Shown here: positions 42,655 through 51,714 of the stretch, piece by piece
Layout of the letters: each line of letters starts with the position of its first letter
Position numbering within the stretch: the stretch's first letter is position 1
NCBI RefSeq assembly: GCF_025685625.1
Contig: NZ_JAGSYI010000001.1
Location: 434,001 to 498,000 of the forward strand
Origin: Acidicapsa acidisoli
GTDB lineage: Bacteria; Acidobacteriota; Terriglobia; Terriglobales; Acidobacteriaceae
DNA length: 64,000 bases
Direction: 5' to 3'
Notes under the pieces: generated by a model
Told to the model about the DNA's origin: nothing
Databases searched by the model: none
What the model saw: the letters and a program-made list of their open reading frames with translations, nothing else
Program-made: the position numbers and the translations under genes

Positions 42655-43014
42655 TTATTCCGACCAGACAGCAAGATCGTTGCCTGCGCCATCGTTGAAG
42701 TGAAAACGACGGCCGCCCGGAAATTCAAAGGTGGGCACCGTGATGCTTCCGCCTGCGGCAACAATGGCTTGCTCCGTGACCGCAAGGTCCGTTGCATAGA
42801 TCACCACGAGCGGCGTGCCGGTCTGCGCATCGCCTTTGCGAAAGCCGCAATCAATGCCCGAACCGGAGGCACTGAAGCTGATGTAATCCGGCCCCCAGTC
42901 CTCAAAGCTCCAGCCAAAAACGGTTGCATAAAACTGCTTGCTTCGCTCGATATCTGAGGAAACAAACTCGACATAGTTGATCTTGCGATTGTTCACGGAA
43001 TTGGTCACAGACAT
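42655..43014 (-). CDS. VOC (glyoxalase/bleomycin-resistance fold) family protein
   Basis: A 119-residue protein with two beta-alpha-beta-beta-beta units of the vicinal oxygen chelate fold: INYVEFVSSDIERSKQFYATVFGWSFEDWG in the first half and VIYATDLAVTEQAIVAAGGSITVPTFEFPGG in the second (each read in parts), ending in NDLAVWSE, which carries the last metal-ligand position. The metal ligands are only partly conserved, so the reaction is unknown. ATG 43014 follows AAGGAGAG; longer upstream frames are unlikely. Confidence 0.9.
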   Translation of the reverse strand: MSVTNSVNNRKINYVEFVSSDIERSKQFYATVFGWSFEDWGPDYISFSASGSGIDCGFRKGDAQTGTPLVVIYATDLAVTEQAIVAAGGSITVPTFEFPGGRRFHFNDGAGNDLAVWSE

Positions 43015-43260
43015 GGATGCTCTCTCCTTGGCGTGTTCTGCGTGGAAGTAAGGGAAAAGCGGCTGCGGGGCCCTCGGCTGACGATGGAGCGTCGCAGGCG
43101 CACCCTTCCCAGGGTGCTTCCGAAACGCCTCCATCCGCATTCCCTCAGAAGCAGGAGAGTGCAGGTAGAGCCCGCTGATTGACTGCACGGCGCGGACTCG
43201 CGAGGTACGAAACTACGTTAGCAGAAGATTCTCAGCTTGAAAACTCCGCATCCGCAGAAA

Positions 43261-45096
43261 CTACTCACCCATCCGGATCGAAACGCCACCAGTGATCGAG
43301 CGGCCCGGCATCGCGACGCCCTGAATCTCCTGATAACCGGTGTTGCTCAGGTTGGCCAGACGCAGATAGGGGCGAATTCTGGCCCATTTTCTGTAACCCG
43401 AATCATGCGTCAGCGCCATATCCCACACTGGATAGGCTGTCTGCTGATAACGCTGCGCCACCTGGACCGTGTTGCGCAAAGAAATCTGATGGCCAAGCGC
43501 GGCGTCCCATTCGACATGCGCATTTTCCACGGGATAGTTAAAGACATACTCCGATTGCAGGCCATGCAATGCGCTCTGCGCGCCGAAAAGGCTGGTCCAC
43601 GCGATTCGGATCGTCTGCGTCTTTGTTGCAAGCCAGGTCACCGATGACTCCACACCGGAAAAGTGCAGTCCGCTGAGATTGACAGCCTGCCAAGGTGCCG
43701 TCGACGAGGCGCGTACGTAGTCAATTGCATCATGTTGCCGCGAGTAAAACCCTGTAGCTGAGATAGCCAGCCGCGCGCCCGGATTCCAATCCATGCCACC
43801 GTCTCCACTCCATGCAGATTCCGGCTTGAGGTTAGGATTACCGATCGTCGTCGGGTCGGAGTAATACAAGTCCGTATAAGTTGGAATGCGAAATCCATAA
43901 CCACCACTGGCCCGCACCTTGATCGAATTCTTAAGTCGATAACTGCCCGCCAGGTGAGGCGCAAAAGCGGTCTGCAAGCCTCCGGAAAATCCCTCTTCCC
44001 GCACGCCTGCCGACAAGCCCCAACGCGCTTTGGCTCGCCGCAGGTCCAGGTCAAGATAGCCAGCAGCGCGATTGCGCGCATGTTGCCCAAGGTTGTTGCT
44101 GTCAATGCTGTCACCATCAGCCTCGATGCCCATCAGCACCACAGAGGAAGACGCAACCGGCATCGTGTGGCGCAGCGAAGCCTGCCAGGAGCCGTCGATG
44201 TGATTGTTTTCGTAGAGCGTCGGATCGTCGCGCACTAGCACATATTCATCTGTGTGCCGCCGATAAGCGAATACAGCCTGGGTCTGCGCTCCAAACTCCT
44301 GCCGTATCCCAGCAAACCAGCCCTTTGTGCGCTCCCACGAGGGGTAGTCTCCATAAAACTGATTGGCTCCAAACGACCGGTCGCTCGCAGCGAAGAGCAG
44401 ATCGGTGAGTCCCAGCCGCGAGCCGATCCAGTCTTCATTCGATGCGGTCTGATTGCGGTAATCGCGGTCCGTCGCAAATCCAGTCGAAAGGTTGTGGCTG
44501 CCGGTAAGCCGGCTGCTCCAGTTGCGGTGCGAAAGCTCGGCGAGCAAGGACTGTTCGTTGGCTCCGAAGCTCCCAACGCCTGCGTTGAGTTGCAGCAGGT
44601 CTGCGTGCGGGGCCGCGGTCAGAAAATCGACCGCGCCACTCAAGGCATCGACTCCGTGCAGCGTCGATCCCGCGCCGTGCAAGACCTGAATCGAGTCCAT
44701 GGCTTCGAGCGGTACCGGCAGGTCGAGGTTATGGTGCGAAGCCTGGCTGTCGTTGATACGAAAGCCATTCAACAAAACGAGCGTCTGCTCAAAGCTGCCG
44801 CCGCGCAGAGTCAGATCAGTCTGCGCACCGCCGGAGCCGCGCTGTTCGAGGAAGATCGAGGCGTCGCTACGCAGCGGATCGAGCGGCGTAGCGAGCGTAA
44901 GCGCATTTTCGCGAAGCGGCAGAATCAGCACCGCGCTGGGTGACTCGGCCAGCGGCACCGGTGTCGCCGAACCGAGCACCACCACAGTTTCAGACTTCCC
45001 CTGCGGTAAGTCGACGGAACAAGTGGAATTGGTCTGCGCGGAAAGAATGAGAGAGGAAGATATTCCAGCCAACAAAACCAGCGTTTTGAAGCACAT
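43261..45096 (-). CDS. TonB-dependent outer membrane receptor (BtuB/CirA-like)
   Basis: A 611-residue outer membrane protein. A signal peptide (TLVLLAGISSSLILSAQ) precedes a plug domain (SIFLEQRGSGGAQTDLTLRGGSFEQTLVLLNGFRIND, read in parts; VLHGAGSTLHGVDALSGAVDF) and a barrel from about residue 190. It contains YGFRIPTYTDLYYSDPTTIGNPNLKPESA, a block typical of BtuB/CirA-type receptors. A TonB box is not obvious and the last residue is Glu rather than the usual aromatic. No cobalamin riboswitch or transport partner is adjacent, so the substrate is unknown. Confidence 0.88.
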   Translation of the reverse strand: MCFKTLVLLAGISSSLILSAQTNSTCSVDLPQGKSETVVVLGSATPVPLAESPSAVLILPLRENALTLATPLDPLRSDASIFLEQRGSGGAQTDLTLRGGSFEQTLVLLNGFRINDSQASHHNLDLPVPLEAMDSIQVLHGAGSTLHGVDALSGAVDFLTAAPHADLLQLNAGVGSFGANEQSLLAELSHRNWSSRLTGSHNLSTGFATDRDYRNQTASNEDWIGSRLGLTDLLFAASDRSFGANQFYGDYPSWERTKGWFAGIRQEFGAQTQAVFAYRRHTDEYVLVRDDPTLYENNHIDGSWQASLRHTMPVASSSVVLMGIEADGDSIDSNNLGQHARNRAAGYLDLDLRRAKARWGLSAGVREEGFSGGLQTAFAPHLAGSYRLKNSIKVRASGGYGFRIPTYTDLYYSDPTTIGNPNLKPESAWSGDGGMDWNPGARLAISATGFYSRQHDAIDYVRASSTAPWQAVNLSGLHFSGVESSVTWLATKTQTIRIAWTSLFGAQSALHGLQSEYVFNYPVENAHVEWDAALGHQISLRNTVQVAQRYQQTAYPVWDMALTHDSGYRKWARIRPYLRLANLSNTGYQEIQGVAMPGRSITGGVSIRMGE

Positions 45097-45157
45097 TTCC
45101 TCAATCTTACCGGAGCCTCAAAACGGAAGACGCCAGCTTAAGTACTTTTCGGCGTCT

Positions 45158-47839
45158 CTATTCCATCCGCAACGCCTGCATGGGATTGGTCGCGGCCGCT
45201 CGCCTTGCTGGTAGATAAGCCGCCAGCACAGCAACCAGGCACAGGAACGCCGCAGCTCCGAGGTAGATCCAGGGTTCACTCGCGCTCGAACCAAGCAACT
45301 TCGCGCTCGCCCCCATCCCTGAATTGGTGAAGGAGACAGCAGAGACGCTGCGGGCCAGTCCCAGCGCCAGCAGCACTCCCGCTGCGAGGCCCACGACGGT
45401 AAGCACCAGCCCCTGCCGCACCACCATTCGCAGCACTTGTCCCGGCTTCGCTCCCAACGCCATACGCACGCCAATCTCCTGTGTGCGCTGGGCTACGGAA
45501 TAGGCCATGACACCGTAGAGCCCGATTGCGGCAAGCACAACAGCTACTGTACCGAGAACCGTCATCAGGCTGGCGGCGACCTTCTGCGGATAGAGCGATG
45601 CCCCGATAAACTCCTTCAGTGGCACAGCGTCGAAGACATTCACATTGGGGTCGATTGCCCGCACATTGGCGCGCAGTAGCGGCAGAATCGCGTCGGGATC
45701 TCTCTTGGTGCGCACATAGAAGGCAAGCGACTCGTCTTCGCGATAGAGCTGGCGGAAATCCACGTAGAAATACGGCACAGGAGACTCACCGAGGTAGTGG
45801 TACTTGCTGTCTTTCGCCACGCCAACAACACGGAACCACGAGCCCCATCCGTGAATTCGGCCGCCGATTGGGTTCCGCCCTGCGTAGAAACGGCGCACAA
45901 AGGATTCATTGACGATCATCACGGGCTGCGTGGCTTCCGTGTCGGCATCCGTGAAATTGCGCCCCTCCACGAGGGGAACATGCATCAGGTCGAGATAACC
46001 GGGAGACACAACATTGCGGAAGATATTCATGTTCTCATTTAGCCCGGGCGCATAGCCATCGATGCGAAGCTCTTCCCACCAGCTCGGCTCAAAGCCAAGC
46101 GGAACGCCATCCGAATAAGCCACGCTCGTCACGCTCGGCACGGCCTCCATGCGCTCGGCCAAACGGCGGCAGAACTCCTTGCGCTGCTGCAGCGTATAAC
46201 CGCCGGTATTGAGATAAAACTGGCTGAGCAGCACATGGTTCGGGTCGAAGCCAGGGTCCATGCGCAGCGTCTCGCGGAATCCCTCCGCAAACAAGCCCGC
46301 GCCGACAAGAGCAACCAGCGCGAGGGCCACCTCGCTCGCCACGAGCGCGGATCGCAGGCGATGCCGGCTGCGTCCCGCTGCGCCGCTGCGGCCTCCGTCG
46401 TTGAGGCGCGCAGTAAGATCCATGCGGCTCACCTGCACCGCGGGCACGATTCCGGCAACCAGCGCAGCCAGCAGGCACAGACCGACGGTGAAGATGAGCA
46501 CATGCAGATTGAGCCGCGTGTTCAGGAACAGGACGAGAGACAGCTCGCCGGGCGGCATCAATAGTTCGAGCGAACGGCTCATCCAGGGCATTGCTGCTAC
46601 GCCCAGAATCGCGCCAGCCAGGGCCAGCAACAGCGATTCGGTGAGCAGTTGCCGAATCAGCCGCGTGCGCCCCGCGCCCAGCGCCAGCCGCGTGCTGAAC
46701 TCCTTTTCACGCACCGTGGCCCGCGCCAGCAGCAGATTGGCGACATTTGCGCAAACGATCAGCAGCACCAGCAGGCAGACACCCATGAGGATGCGCAACG
46801 GCCCGACCAGAAGGCCCTGCGGCCCATGCGGCGACTTCCACAGCGGCAGCAGCGTTGCGGTCATATCCGCGCTTACATCGGCGTTCGCAACGGCCATACG
46901 CCGGGCCAGCGTATCCAGTTCCGCATTGGCCTGTTCCAGCGTTACGCCCGGCTTGAGCCTTGCAATGCCCAGCATGTTGCGATTGTGCCGATCACGCAGC
47001 ATCCATTGCTGCACGCCATTCAAGATGGGCTGCTGCATGTACGGCACCCACAGATCGAAGGCAGTCACCGGAATCGATCCGTGAAAATTGGGCGGCACGA
47101 CGCCGATGACGGTCAGCTCATGCTGATTAATGCGAATGGTCCTGCCCACCACGCCGGGATCTGCGCCCAGATGCGAACGCCAGTATCGATCGCTGACGAC
47201 CGCCAGCGGAAACGCGCCCGGCTTGTCGCCATACTCAGCAGGAAGAAAGACGCGGCCAAGCTCCGGCTTCACGCCCAGCACGGCGAAGAAGTTTCCCGAG
47301 ACAAGCTCGCCCCAGACACGCTCCGCATGGTCTTCTTTGCCCACGCTAAAGGCCACAGGCCGCGTGACGGCAATGCCGTCGAAGAGCTTCAGGTGATCGC
47401 GAAAATCCATGAAATCGGGGTAGGAGTTCGGCACCCACTCGCCGCCAGGAGTGACCGTCTCCAGCGTAACCAGCCGGTTGGGCTCCGCTACTCCGCTCAG
47501 CGGCTGCAAGAGCACCGCGTCGATCCACGAAAACGCCGTAGTGCAAACACCGATGCCGATGGCCAGAGTCAGGATCGCGACTGCGGTAAAGCTCCGGTTG
47601 CGCGCCATCATGCGCACGCCGTAGCGCACGTCTTGAAGCAGATTCTCCAGCCACACCGCACGATGCCTCAGACGGAAACGCTCCTGCGCCAGCGTGGAGT
47701 TGCCGAAGGTGGCCCGCGCCACTCTTTCCGCCTCCTGGCGCGGCTTGCCCTCACGCTGCAACTCCTCCGCTTCGAGAGCCAGGTGAGCACGAATCTCTTC
47801 CGCAAAATCTTCGGTTGTTCGCCGTTTTCGCCTGAACAT
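45158..47839 (-). CDS. acidobacterial-type MacB/FtsX ABC permease (ADOP family)
   Basis: An 893-residue permease. The N-terminal ~60 residues (FRRKRRTTEDFAEEIRAHLALEAEELQREG, read in parts) are the cytoplasmic PadR-associated extension typical of the acidobacterial duplicated-orphan-permease family. Then come two MacB-like halves, each with a large periplasmic domain and FtsX-type helices (ILMGVCLLVLLIVCANVANLLLARATVREKEFSTRLALGAGRTRLIRQL and IGLYGVMAYSVAQRTQEIGVRMALGAKPGQVLR, read in parts). There is no ATPase gene nearby, as usual for this family. It follows a PadR gene by 22 bp with ribosome site GGAGGCTAAA. Substrate unknown. Confidence 0.92.
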   Translation of the reverse strand: MFRRKRRTTEDFAEEIRAHLALEAEELQREGKPRQEAERVARATFGNSTLAQERFRLRHRAVWLENLLQDVRYGVRMMARNRSFTAVAILTLAIGIGVCTTAFSWIDAVLLQPLSGVAEPNRLVTLETVTPGGEWVPNSYPDFMDFRDHLKLFDGIAVTRPVAFSVGKEDHAERVWGELVSGNFFAVLGVKPELGRVFLPAEYGDKPGAFPLAVVSDRYWRSHLGADPGVVGRTIRINQHELTVIGVVPPNFHGSIPVTAFDLWVPYMQQPILNGVQQWMLRDRHNRNMLGIARLKPGVTLEQANAELDTLARRMAVANADVSADMTATLLPLWKSPHGPQGLLVGPLRILMGVCLLVLLIVCANVANLLLARATVREKEFSTRLALGAGRTRLIRQLLTESLLLALAGAILGVAAMPWMSRSLELLMPPGELSLVLFLNTRLNLHVLIFTVGLCLLAALVAGIVPAVQVSRMDLTARLNDGGRSGAAGRSRHRLRSALVASEVALALVALVGAGLFAEGFRETLRMDPGFDPNHVLLSQFYLNTGGYTLQQRKEFCRRLAERMEAVPSVTSVAYSDGVPLGFEPSWWEELRIDGYAPGLNENMNIFRNVVSPGYLDLMHVPLVEGRNFTDADTEATQPVMIVNESFVRRFYAGRNPIGGRIHGWGSWFRVVGVAKDSKYHYLGESPVPYFYVDFRQLYREDESLAFYVRTKRDPDAILPLLRANVRAIDPNVNVFDAVPLKEFIGASLYPQKVAASLMTVLGTVAVVLAAIGLYGVMAYSVAQRTQEIGVRMALGAKPGQVLRMVVRQGLVLTVVGLAAGVLLALGLARSVSAVSFTNSGMGASAKLLGSSASEPWIYLGAAAFLCLVAVLAAYLPARRAAATNPMQALRME

Positions 47840-47861
47840 TTTAGCCTCCTCGCTCCGCGCG

Positions 47862-48212
47862 TTATTCCTGCGGATCCAGAATCAGTCCCATCGCCCGCGT
47901 CAGGCGCTTCCACTGGTCGGTTTTCGCTACCAGTTGCGCGCGGCCCTTTGTCGTCAGCGTGTAGAACCGGGCCTTGCGGTTGTTTTCCGAGACGCCCCAT
48001 TCGGCAGAGATCAGGCCGCTCTCTTCCAGGCGCTGCAACGCCAGATAGAGCGAGCCGTGATCCACGAAAAAAGCCTCCTCGGACTGGCGCTGAATCGCCC
48101 GGGCAATCCCCTGCCCATGGCAGGCTCCGAAGAGCAGCGTTTTCAAAATGAGCAGGTCGAGCGTGCCCTGCAGCAGCGCGATTCGTTCGTTTTCGTCTTT
48201 TTGGGTCGGCAT
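47862..48212 (-). CDS. PadR family transcriptional regulator
   Basis: A 116-residue PadR-type regulator. The winged helix spans residues ~12-85 ([29 protein letters not shown], read in parts, and [42 protein letters not shown], read in parts), followed by a short dimerisation helix. PadR proteins repress transporter and stress genes and are inactivated by small ligands. It precedes the ADOP permease by 22 bp on the same strand, the standard pairing in this phylum, so it probably controls that gene and itself. Confidence 0.93.
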   Translation of the reverse strand: MPTQKDENERIALLQGTLDLLILKTLLFGACHGQGIARAIQRQSEEAFFVDHGSLYLALQRLEESGLISAEWGVSENNRKARFYTLTTKGRAQLVAKTDQWKRLTRAMGLILDPQE

Positions 48213-48304
48213 ACGACAGGAGTATGCGCGCCCCTCGGGTCGGATGTCAACCCAAATCGCCGAGCGGCTCAGGATTCCGGCTTGTCTTGAAGCTTCAAAC
48301 GCGG

Positions 48305-48336
48305 AAAAGCCCCTGCACTTACGGCGCAGGGGCTTC
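48305..48336 (-). terminator. Rho-independent terminator of hslVU
   Basis: AAGCCCCTGC pairs perfectly with GCAGGGGCTT across a short loop, and on the minus strand the stem is followed by TTTTCC. It lies about 30 bp beyond the hslU stop on the same strand. Confidence 0.75.
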
Positions 48337-48362
48337 GCATCGGTTCGCTTTCGATCAGCAGA

Positions 48363-49868
48363 CTACAAGATATAGCGGCTCAGGTCCTGGTCCTTCACGA
48401 TGCTGGCGACCATGTGTTTCACGTACTCCGGCGTGATGAGAAAGACCTTCTCAGGGCCGGATTGCGTCTCGCGCTCAAGATACGGCAACGGCGTCGTGGA
48501 CTCGTCCTTGATCGCTTTGGCAATCGCCTCCGCGTGGTCGGTATCCTTGGCCACACGTGCCAGATCGGGCGCGAGGAAGCTGATTTCTTCCAGAACCCGC
48601 TCCATGATGGTGTGCAGCCGGCGAGCTCCGATGTTCTCCGTGGTCTCGTTGACACGGAAGGCGAACGCGGCCATCTCCCGCAGCGACTCCGGCGTGAATT
48701 CCAGACGGACGCCCTCTGTCTCCAGCAGCGCCGTACATTGCTTGGTGAGCGAAGCCTTGGGCTCTGTGAGAATGCGCAGGAAGTCGTCGACCGTGAGCGA
48801 CTGCAGTTCCACGCGAATGGGGAAACGGCCCTGCAGCTCGGGAATCAGGTCCGAAGGCTTCGAGACATGGAAGGCTCCGGCGGCGATGAAGAGGATAAAA
48901 TCCGTCCGCACCATGCCGTAGCGCGTGTTGACTGTGGTGCCTTCGACGATCGGCAGAATATCGCGCTGGACGCCTTCGCGCGAAACATCCGGTCCGTGGC
49001 CGCCTTCACGCCCGGCGATCTTATCGATCTCGTCGAGGAAGATAATGCCGCTGGTTTCCACGCGTTCGACCGCCGCTCGCGTGACCTGGTCCATGTCGAT
49101 CAGGCGGCTTTCTTCTTCGGAAACGAGGTATTCGAAGGCCTCATTAACCTTCATCTTGCGCTTCTTCTGCGAGCCGCCAAAGATGTTGGGCAAAAGATCC
49201 TTGAGGCTCATGTCCATGTCTTCAATGTTCTGGCTCGAGATGATGCCCAGTTGCGGCGAACTGCGCTCGCGCACGTCCAATTCCACTGTCCGGTCGTCGA
49301 GCTTGCCTTCGCGGAACTGCTGACGCAGTTTTTCACGCGTGCGCGTGTAACTCTCCGTGCCGGGGAGGGTGAGCTGCCCTTCCTGCGCGGGCTGATGCGC
49401 CTCGGGCGGCGGAGGCAGCAGCAGATCAAGCAGCCGCTCCTCGGCGTTCATTTCGGCTTTATCTTCGACCTCTTCCAGGCGCTCTTCGCGCACCATGTCG
49501 ATGGCGATCTCGACCAGGTCGCGGATCATCGATTCAACATCGCGGCCCACATAGCCGACCTCGGTGAACTTTGAGGCCTCGACTTTCAAGAACGGCGAAT
49601 CGGTCAGTTTGGCCAGGCGGCGGGCGATCTCGGTCTTGCCCACGCCGGTGGGCCCAATCATGATGATGTTCTTGGGCATGATGTCGTCGGCGAGATCGGG
49701 CGGCAGCTTCTGGCGGCGGGTGCGGTTGCGCAGGGCAATCGCTACGGCGCGTTTGGCGGCACGCTGCCCTACGACGTGCTTATCCAACTCCGCGACAATC
49801 TCACGCGGGGTCAGTTCGTCGAGATCGACATCCTGGTCTTCGGCAGTTCCTGGGAGGTAAATGGCCAT
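48363..49868 (-). CDS. hslU: HslU ATPase subunit of the HslVU protease
   Basis: A 501-residue AAA+ unfoldase (ClpY). Walker A is [10 protein letters not shown] near residue 66, Walker [13 protein letters not shown], sensor/arginine-finger region [10 protein letters not shown], and the C-terminal block ends LSRYIL as expected for docking into HslV. An insertion (I) domain lies between about residues 115 and 240. It unfolds substrates and feeds them into HslV. ATG 49868 gives [12 protein letters not shown]; an upstream ATG at 49895 lacks support. It is cotranscribed with hslV 33 bp upstream. Confidence 0.96.
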   Translation of the reverse strand: MAIYLPGTAEDQDVDLDELTPREIVAELDKHVVGQRAAKRAVAIALRNRTRRQKLPPDLADDIMPKNIIMIGPTGVGKTEIARRLAKLTDSPFLKVEASKFTEVGYVGRDVESMIRDLVEIAIDMVREERLEEVEDKAEMNAEERLLDLLLPPPPEAHQPAQEGQLTLPGTESYTRTREKLRQQFREGKLDDRTVELDVRERSSPQLGIISSQNIEDMDMSLKDLLPNIFGGSQKKRKMKVNEAFEYLVSEEESRLIDMDQVTRAAVERVETSGIIFLDEIDKIAGREGGHGPDVSREGVQRDILPIVEGTTVNTRYGMVRTDFILFIAAGAFHVSKPSDLIPELQGRFPIRVELQSLTVDDFLRILTEPKASLTKQCTALLETEGVRLEFTPESLREMAAFAFRVNETTENIGARRLHTIMERVLEEISFLAPDLARVAKDTDHAEAIAKAIKDESTTPLPYLERETQSGPEKVFLITPEYVKHMVASIVKDQDLSRYIL

Positions 49869-49901
49869 ATGGAATGAATCGGTCAAGCGGCTCAAAAAGC
49901 C

Positions 49902-50597
49902 TCAGGCCTGCAGCTCCTTTGATAAATCGGTCTCGGATTGCGGCTTCGGTTCCGCAAACAGCTCTTCAACAGTAACCCGGTCATTGGTATAGATGCATAT
50001 TTCGCCGGCAATCTTCATGGATTTCACAGCAACTTCACGGGCGCTGAGGCTGGTGTTCTCCAGTAACGCACGCGCCGCAGCCGTCGCATAGCTTCCGCCG
50101 GAGCCGATGGCGGCAATCGCCTCATCTGGATCGATCACGTCGCCGGAGCCCGAAATGAGCAGTGTCTGCCCGGCGTCGGCCACCACCAGCAGCGCTTCGA
50201 GATTGCGCAGCATCTTGTCTGTGCGCCAGTCCGTCGCCAGCTCCACGGCTGCGCGATTCAGATTGCCGCTGAACTGCTCCAGTTTGGCCTCGAATCGCTT
50301 GAAGAGCGCAAAAGCATCGGCGGTCGAACCCGCAAACCCAGCAAGAATCCGATCCTGGTAGAGCCGGCGAATCTTCTTCGCGGAGTGCTTGAGCACGTGA
50401 TCGCCAAGCGTCACCTGGCCATCCGCAGCCATCACCACGCTGCCATTTCGGCGCACACAGATCACCGTAGTAGAGCGGATGCGGCCAGCGCGGGAAGCCG
50501 CCGGATTTTCCGTCGCGGTCGAATTCGGGCTGGATTCAGCAGGAACCTGGGGGATGGTCGTGCGCAGAGCGTCAGAAGATATGATTTTTGCAGCCAA
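49902..50597 (-). CDS. hslV: HslV peptidase subunit of the HslVU protease
   Basis: A 231-residue proteasome-like peptidase. The mature start corresponds to T43 in [20 protein letters not shown], aligning with the active-site Thr of HslV, followed by [18 protein letters not shown] and the [18 protein letters not shown] region. HslV normally has one Met or a few residues before the Thr; here a ~42-residue leader is predicted from a TTG start with AGAAGGA upstream, because no start codon exists close to the Thr. Either this is an unusual propeptide or a non-standard start is used. Upstream of hslU in the same operon. Confidence 0.92.
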   Translation of the reverse strand: MAAKIISSDALRTTIPQVPAESSPNSTATENPAASRAGRIRSTTVICVRRNGSVVMAADGQVTLGDHVLKHSAKKIRRLYQDRILAGFAGSTADAFALFKRFEAKLEQFSGNLNRAAVELATDWRTDKMLRNLEALLVVADAGQTLLISGSGDVIDPDEAIAAIGSGGSYATAAARALLENTSLSAREVAVKSMKIAGEICIYTNDRVTVEELFAEPKPQSETDLSKELQA

Positions 50598-50709
50598 GAA
50601 ACAATCCTTCTTGCGAGTTATGACTACCAGTCCGGAGTAGCCGGGGTCAAAGACACGCAACCTTTAGTATACCGCAGGGATTGGTGGCATTCTCTTGAAA
50701 ACCACCCAC

Positions 50710-51606
50710 TCAATCGTTCGAGCTATCACTCGTCCGGATAGCGTCCGCGACCTTCGGCAACGAGGCCATGAGCTCGCCGAGATCTCGCTTGAGATAAGAG
50801 ACTCGAGCCCGCACGTCCTGTAACATGGCGGCACGATCTTCCAGATCATCGATGGACAGCTTTAGTCCTTCGGAGGGCTGACTCGTGACGTGATCGATCT
50901 TGTCCGTGCTCGACAGGGAGTCGATCCGCCTTACCTGAACCCACGACCGCAATAACTCCTCGCGGCGAGTAAGACCAGTGATGCTCTTTGGAGGTGCTTC
51001 ATTCAGAAAGGTCCAAATCGTCTCCTGGTACTGGCTATTCTGCAACGCAGGACGATCGAAAAGTGGAGCCAGCATGTTGGATGGGAAATCAAAGGCACTG
51101 CTCTTCCCCGGCTGAGCCCGAATTCCAACCAGCGCTAGTCCAGCAGAGAAAGAACCTGCTCCGATGCCGATGAAGGCACCAGTTCTGTTGAGCGTCGACG
51201 AGGCCTGCAGTCCCGAGCTGGTCGCTCCCACCGCGCCTCCCACAATCGAGCTAAACAGGTTAGCTCTGCTGACAAGCCTGTCGCGACGATCGGACAGGTA
51301 TCCGCGCAACTCATTGGCGCGGGATATTTCGTTATCAATCTGCGCAATCGTCGCGTCTACCTGCAATGAGGCCATCATGATCTTTTCGTAGATACATTGA
51401 TGCATCCAAAGAATTTGCCAGCGGTCCTGCAGAGTGGTACTGGCAGACATTGCTTCCAGTTTGCGCACGTCCGCAAGAGCACCAATTAATTGCGCGGTGC
51501 GCTGCGTCGTTGACTGCTGCGCCACTTCCGGCGCAGGCGCCTGAGCGGAAATCGTCACCGCAAAAGCCAGCGAAGCGGACACTATGCAGGTGGAAAATTG
51601 GCTCAT
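50710..51606 (-). CDS. exported coiled-coil protein, function unknown
   Basis: A ~298-residue protein with a signal peptide (STCIVSASLAFAVTISAQ). Helical segments suggest coiled coils near residues 60-130 (LQVDATIAQIDNEISRANELRGYLSDRRDRLVSR, read in parts) and at the end (DLEDRAAMLQDVRARVSYLKRDLGELM), with a Gly/Ala-rich stretch (SIVGGAVGATSSGLQASS and GIGAGSFSAGLALVG) that could be a membrane hairpin. No family recognised. ATG 51606 was chosen. Same strand as, but about 110 bp from, hslV. Confidence 0.7.
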   Translation of the reverse strand: MSQFSTCIVSASLAFAVTISAQAPAPEVAQQSTTQRTAQLIGALADVRKLEAMSASTTLQDRWQILWMHQCIYEKIMMASLQVDATIAQIDNEISRANELRGYLSDRRDRLVSRANLFSSIVGGAVGATSSGLQASSTLNRTGAFIGIGAGSFSAGLALVGIRAQPGKSSAFDFPSNMLAPLFDRPALQNSQYQETIWTFLNEAPPKSITGLTRREELLRSWVQVRRIDSLSSTDKIDHVTSQPSEGLKLSIDDLEDRAAMLQDVRARVSYLKRDLGELMASLPKVADAIRTSDSSND

Positions 51607-51714
51607 TTCATTAGGATGCAACTTTGAGTCGAGCGGGGGCAGATGTTAGCAAGCCGCCTATCTGGAAAAGGCCGCGCCTTCCCTTCAGCATCCGACCGCA
51701 CCATCTCTAGGCAG

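Noticed and set aside
45097-45157. Cobalamin riboswitch before the TonB receptor
   Set aside because: The gap is only 61 bp and holds no B12-box-like sequence.
46649-48151. 500-codon open frame on the plus strand
   Set aside because: It lies opposite the ADOP permease and PadR genes, which carry clear family motifs; its composition is antisense-like.
48414-49574. 386-codon open frame on the plus strand
   Set aside because: It is antisense to hslU, which has intact Walker motifs.
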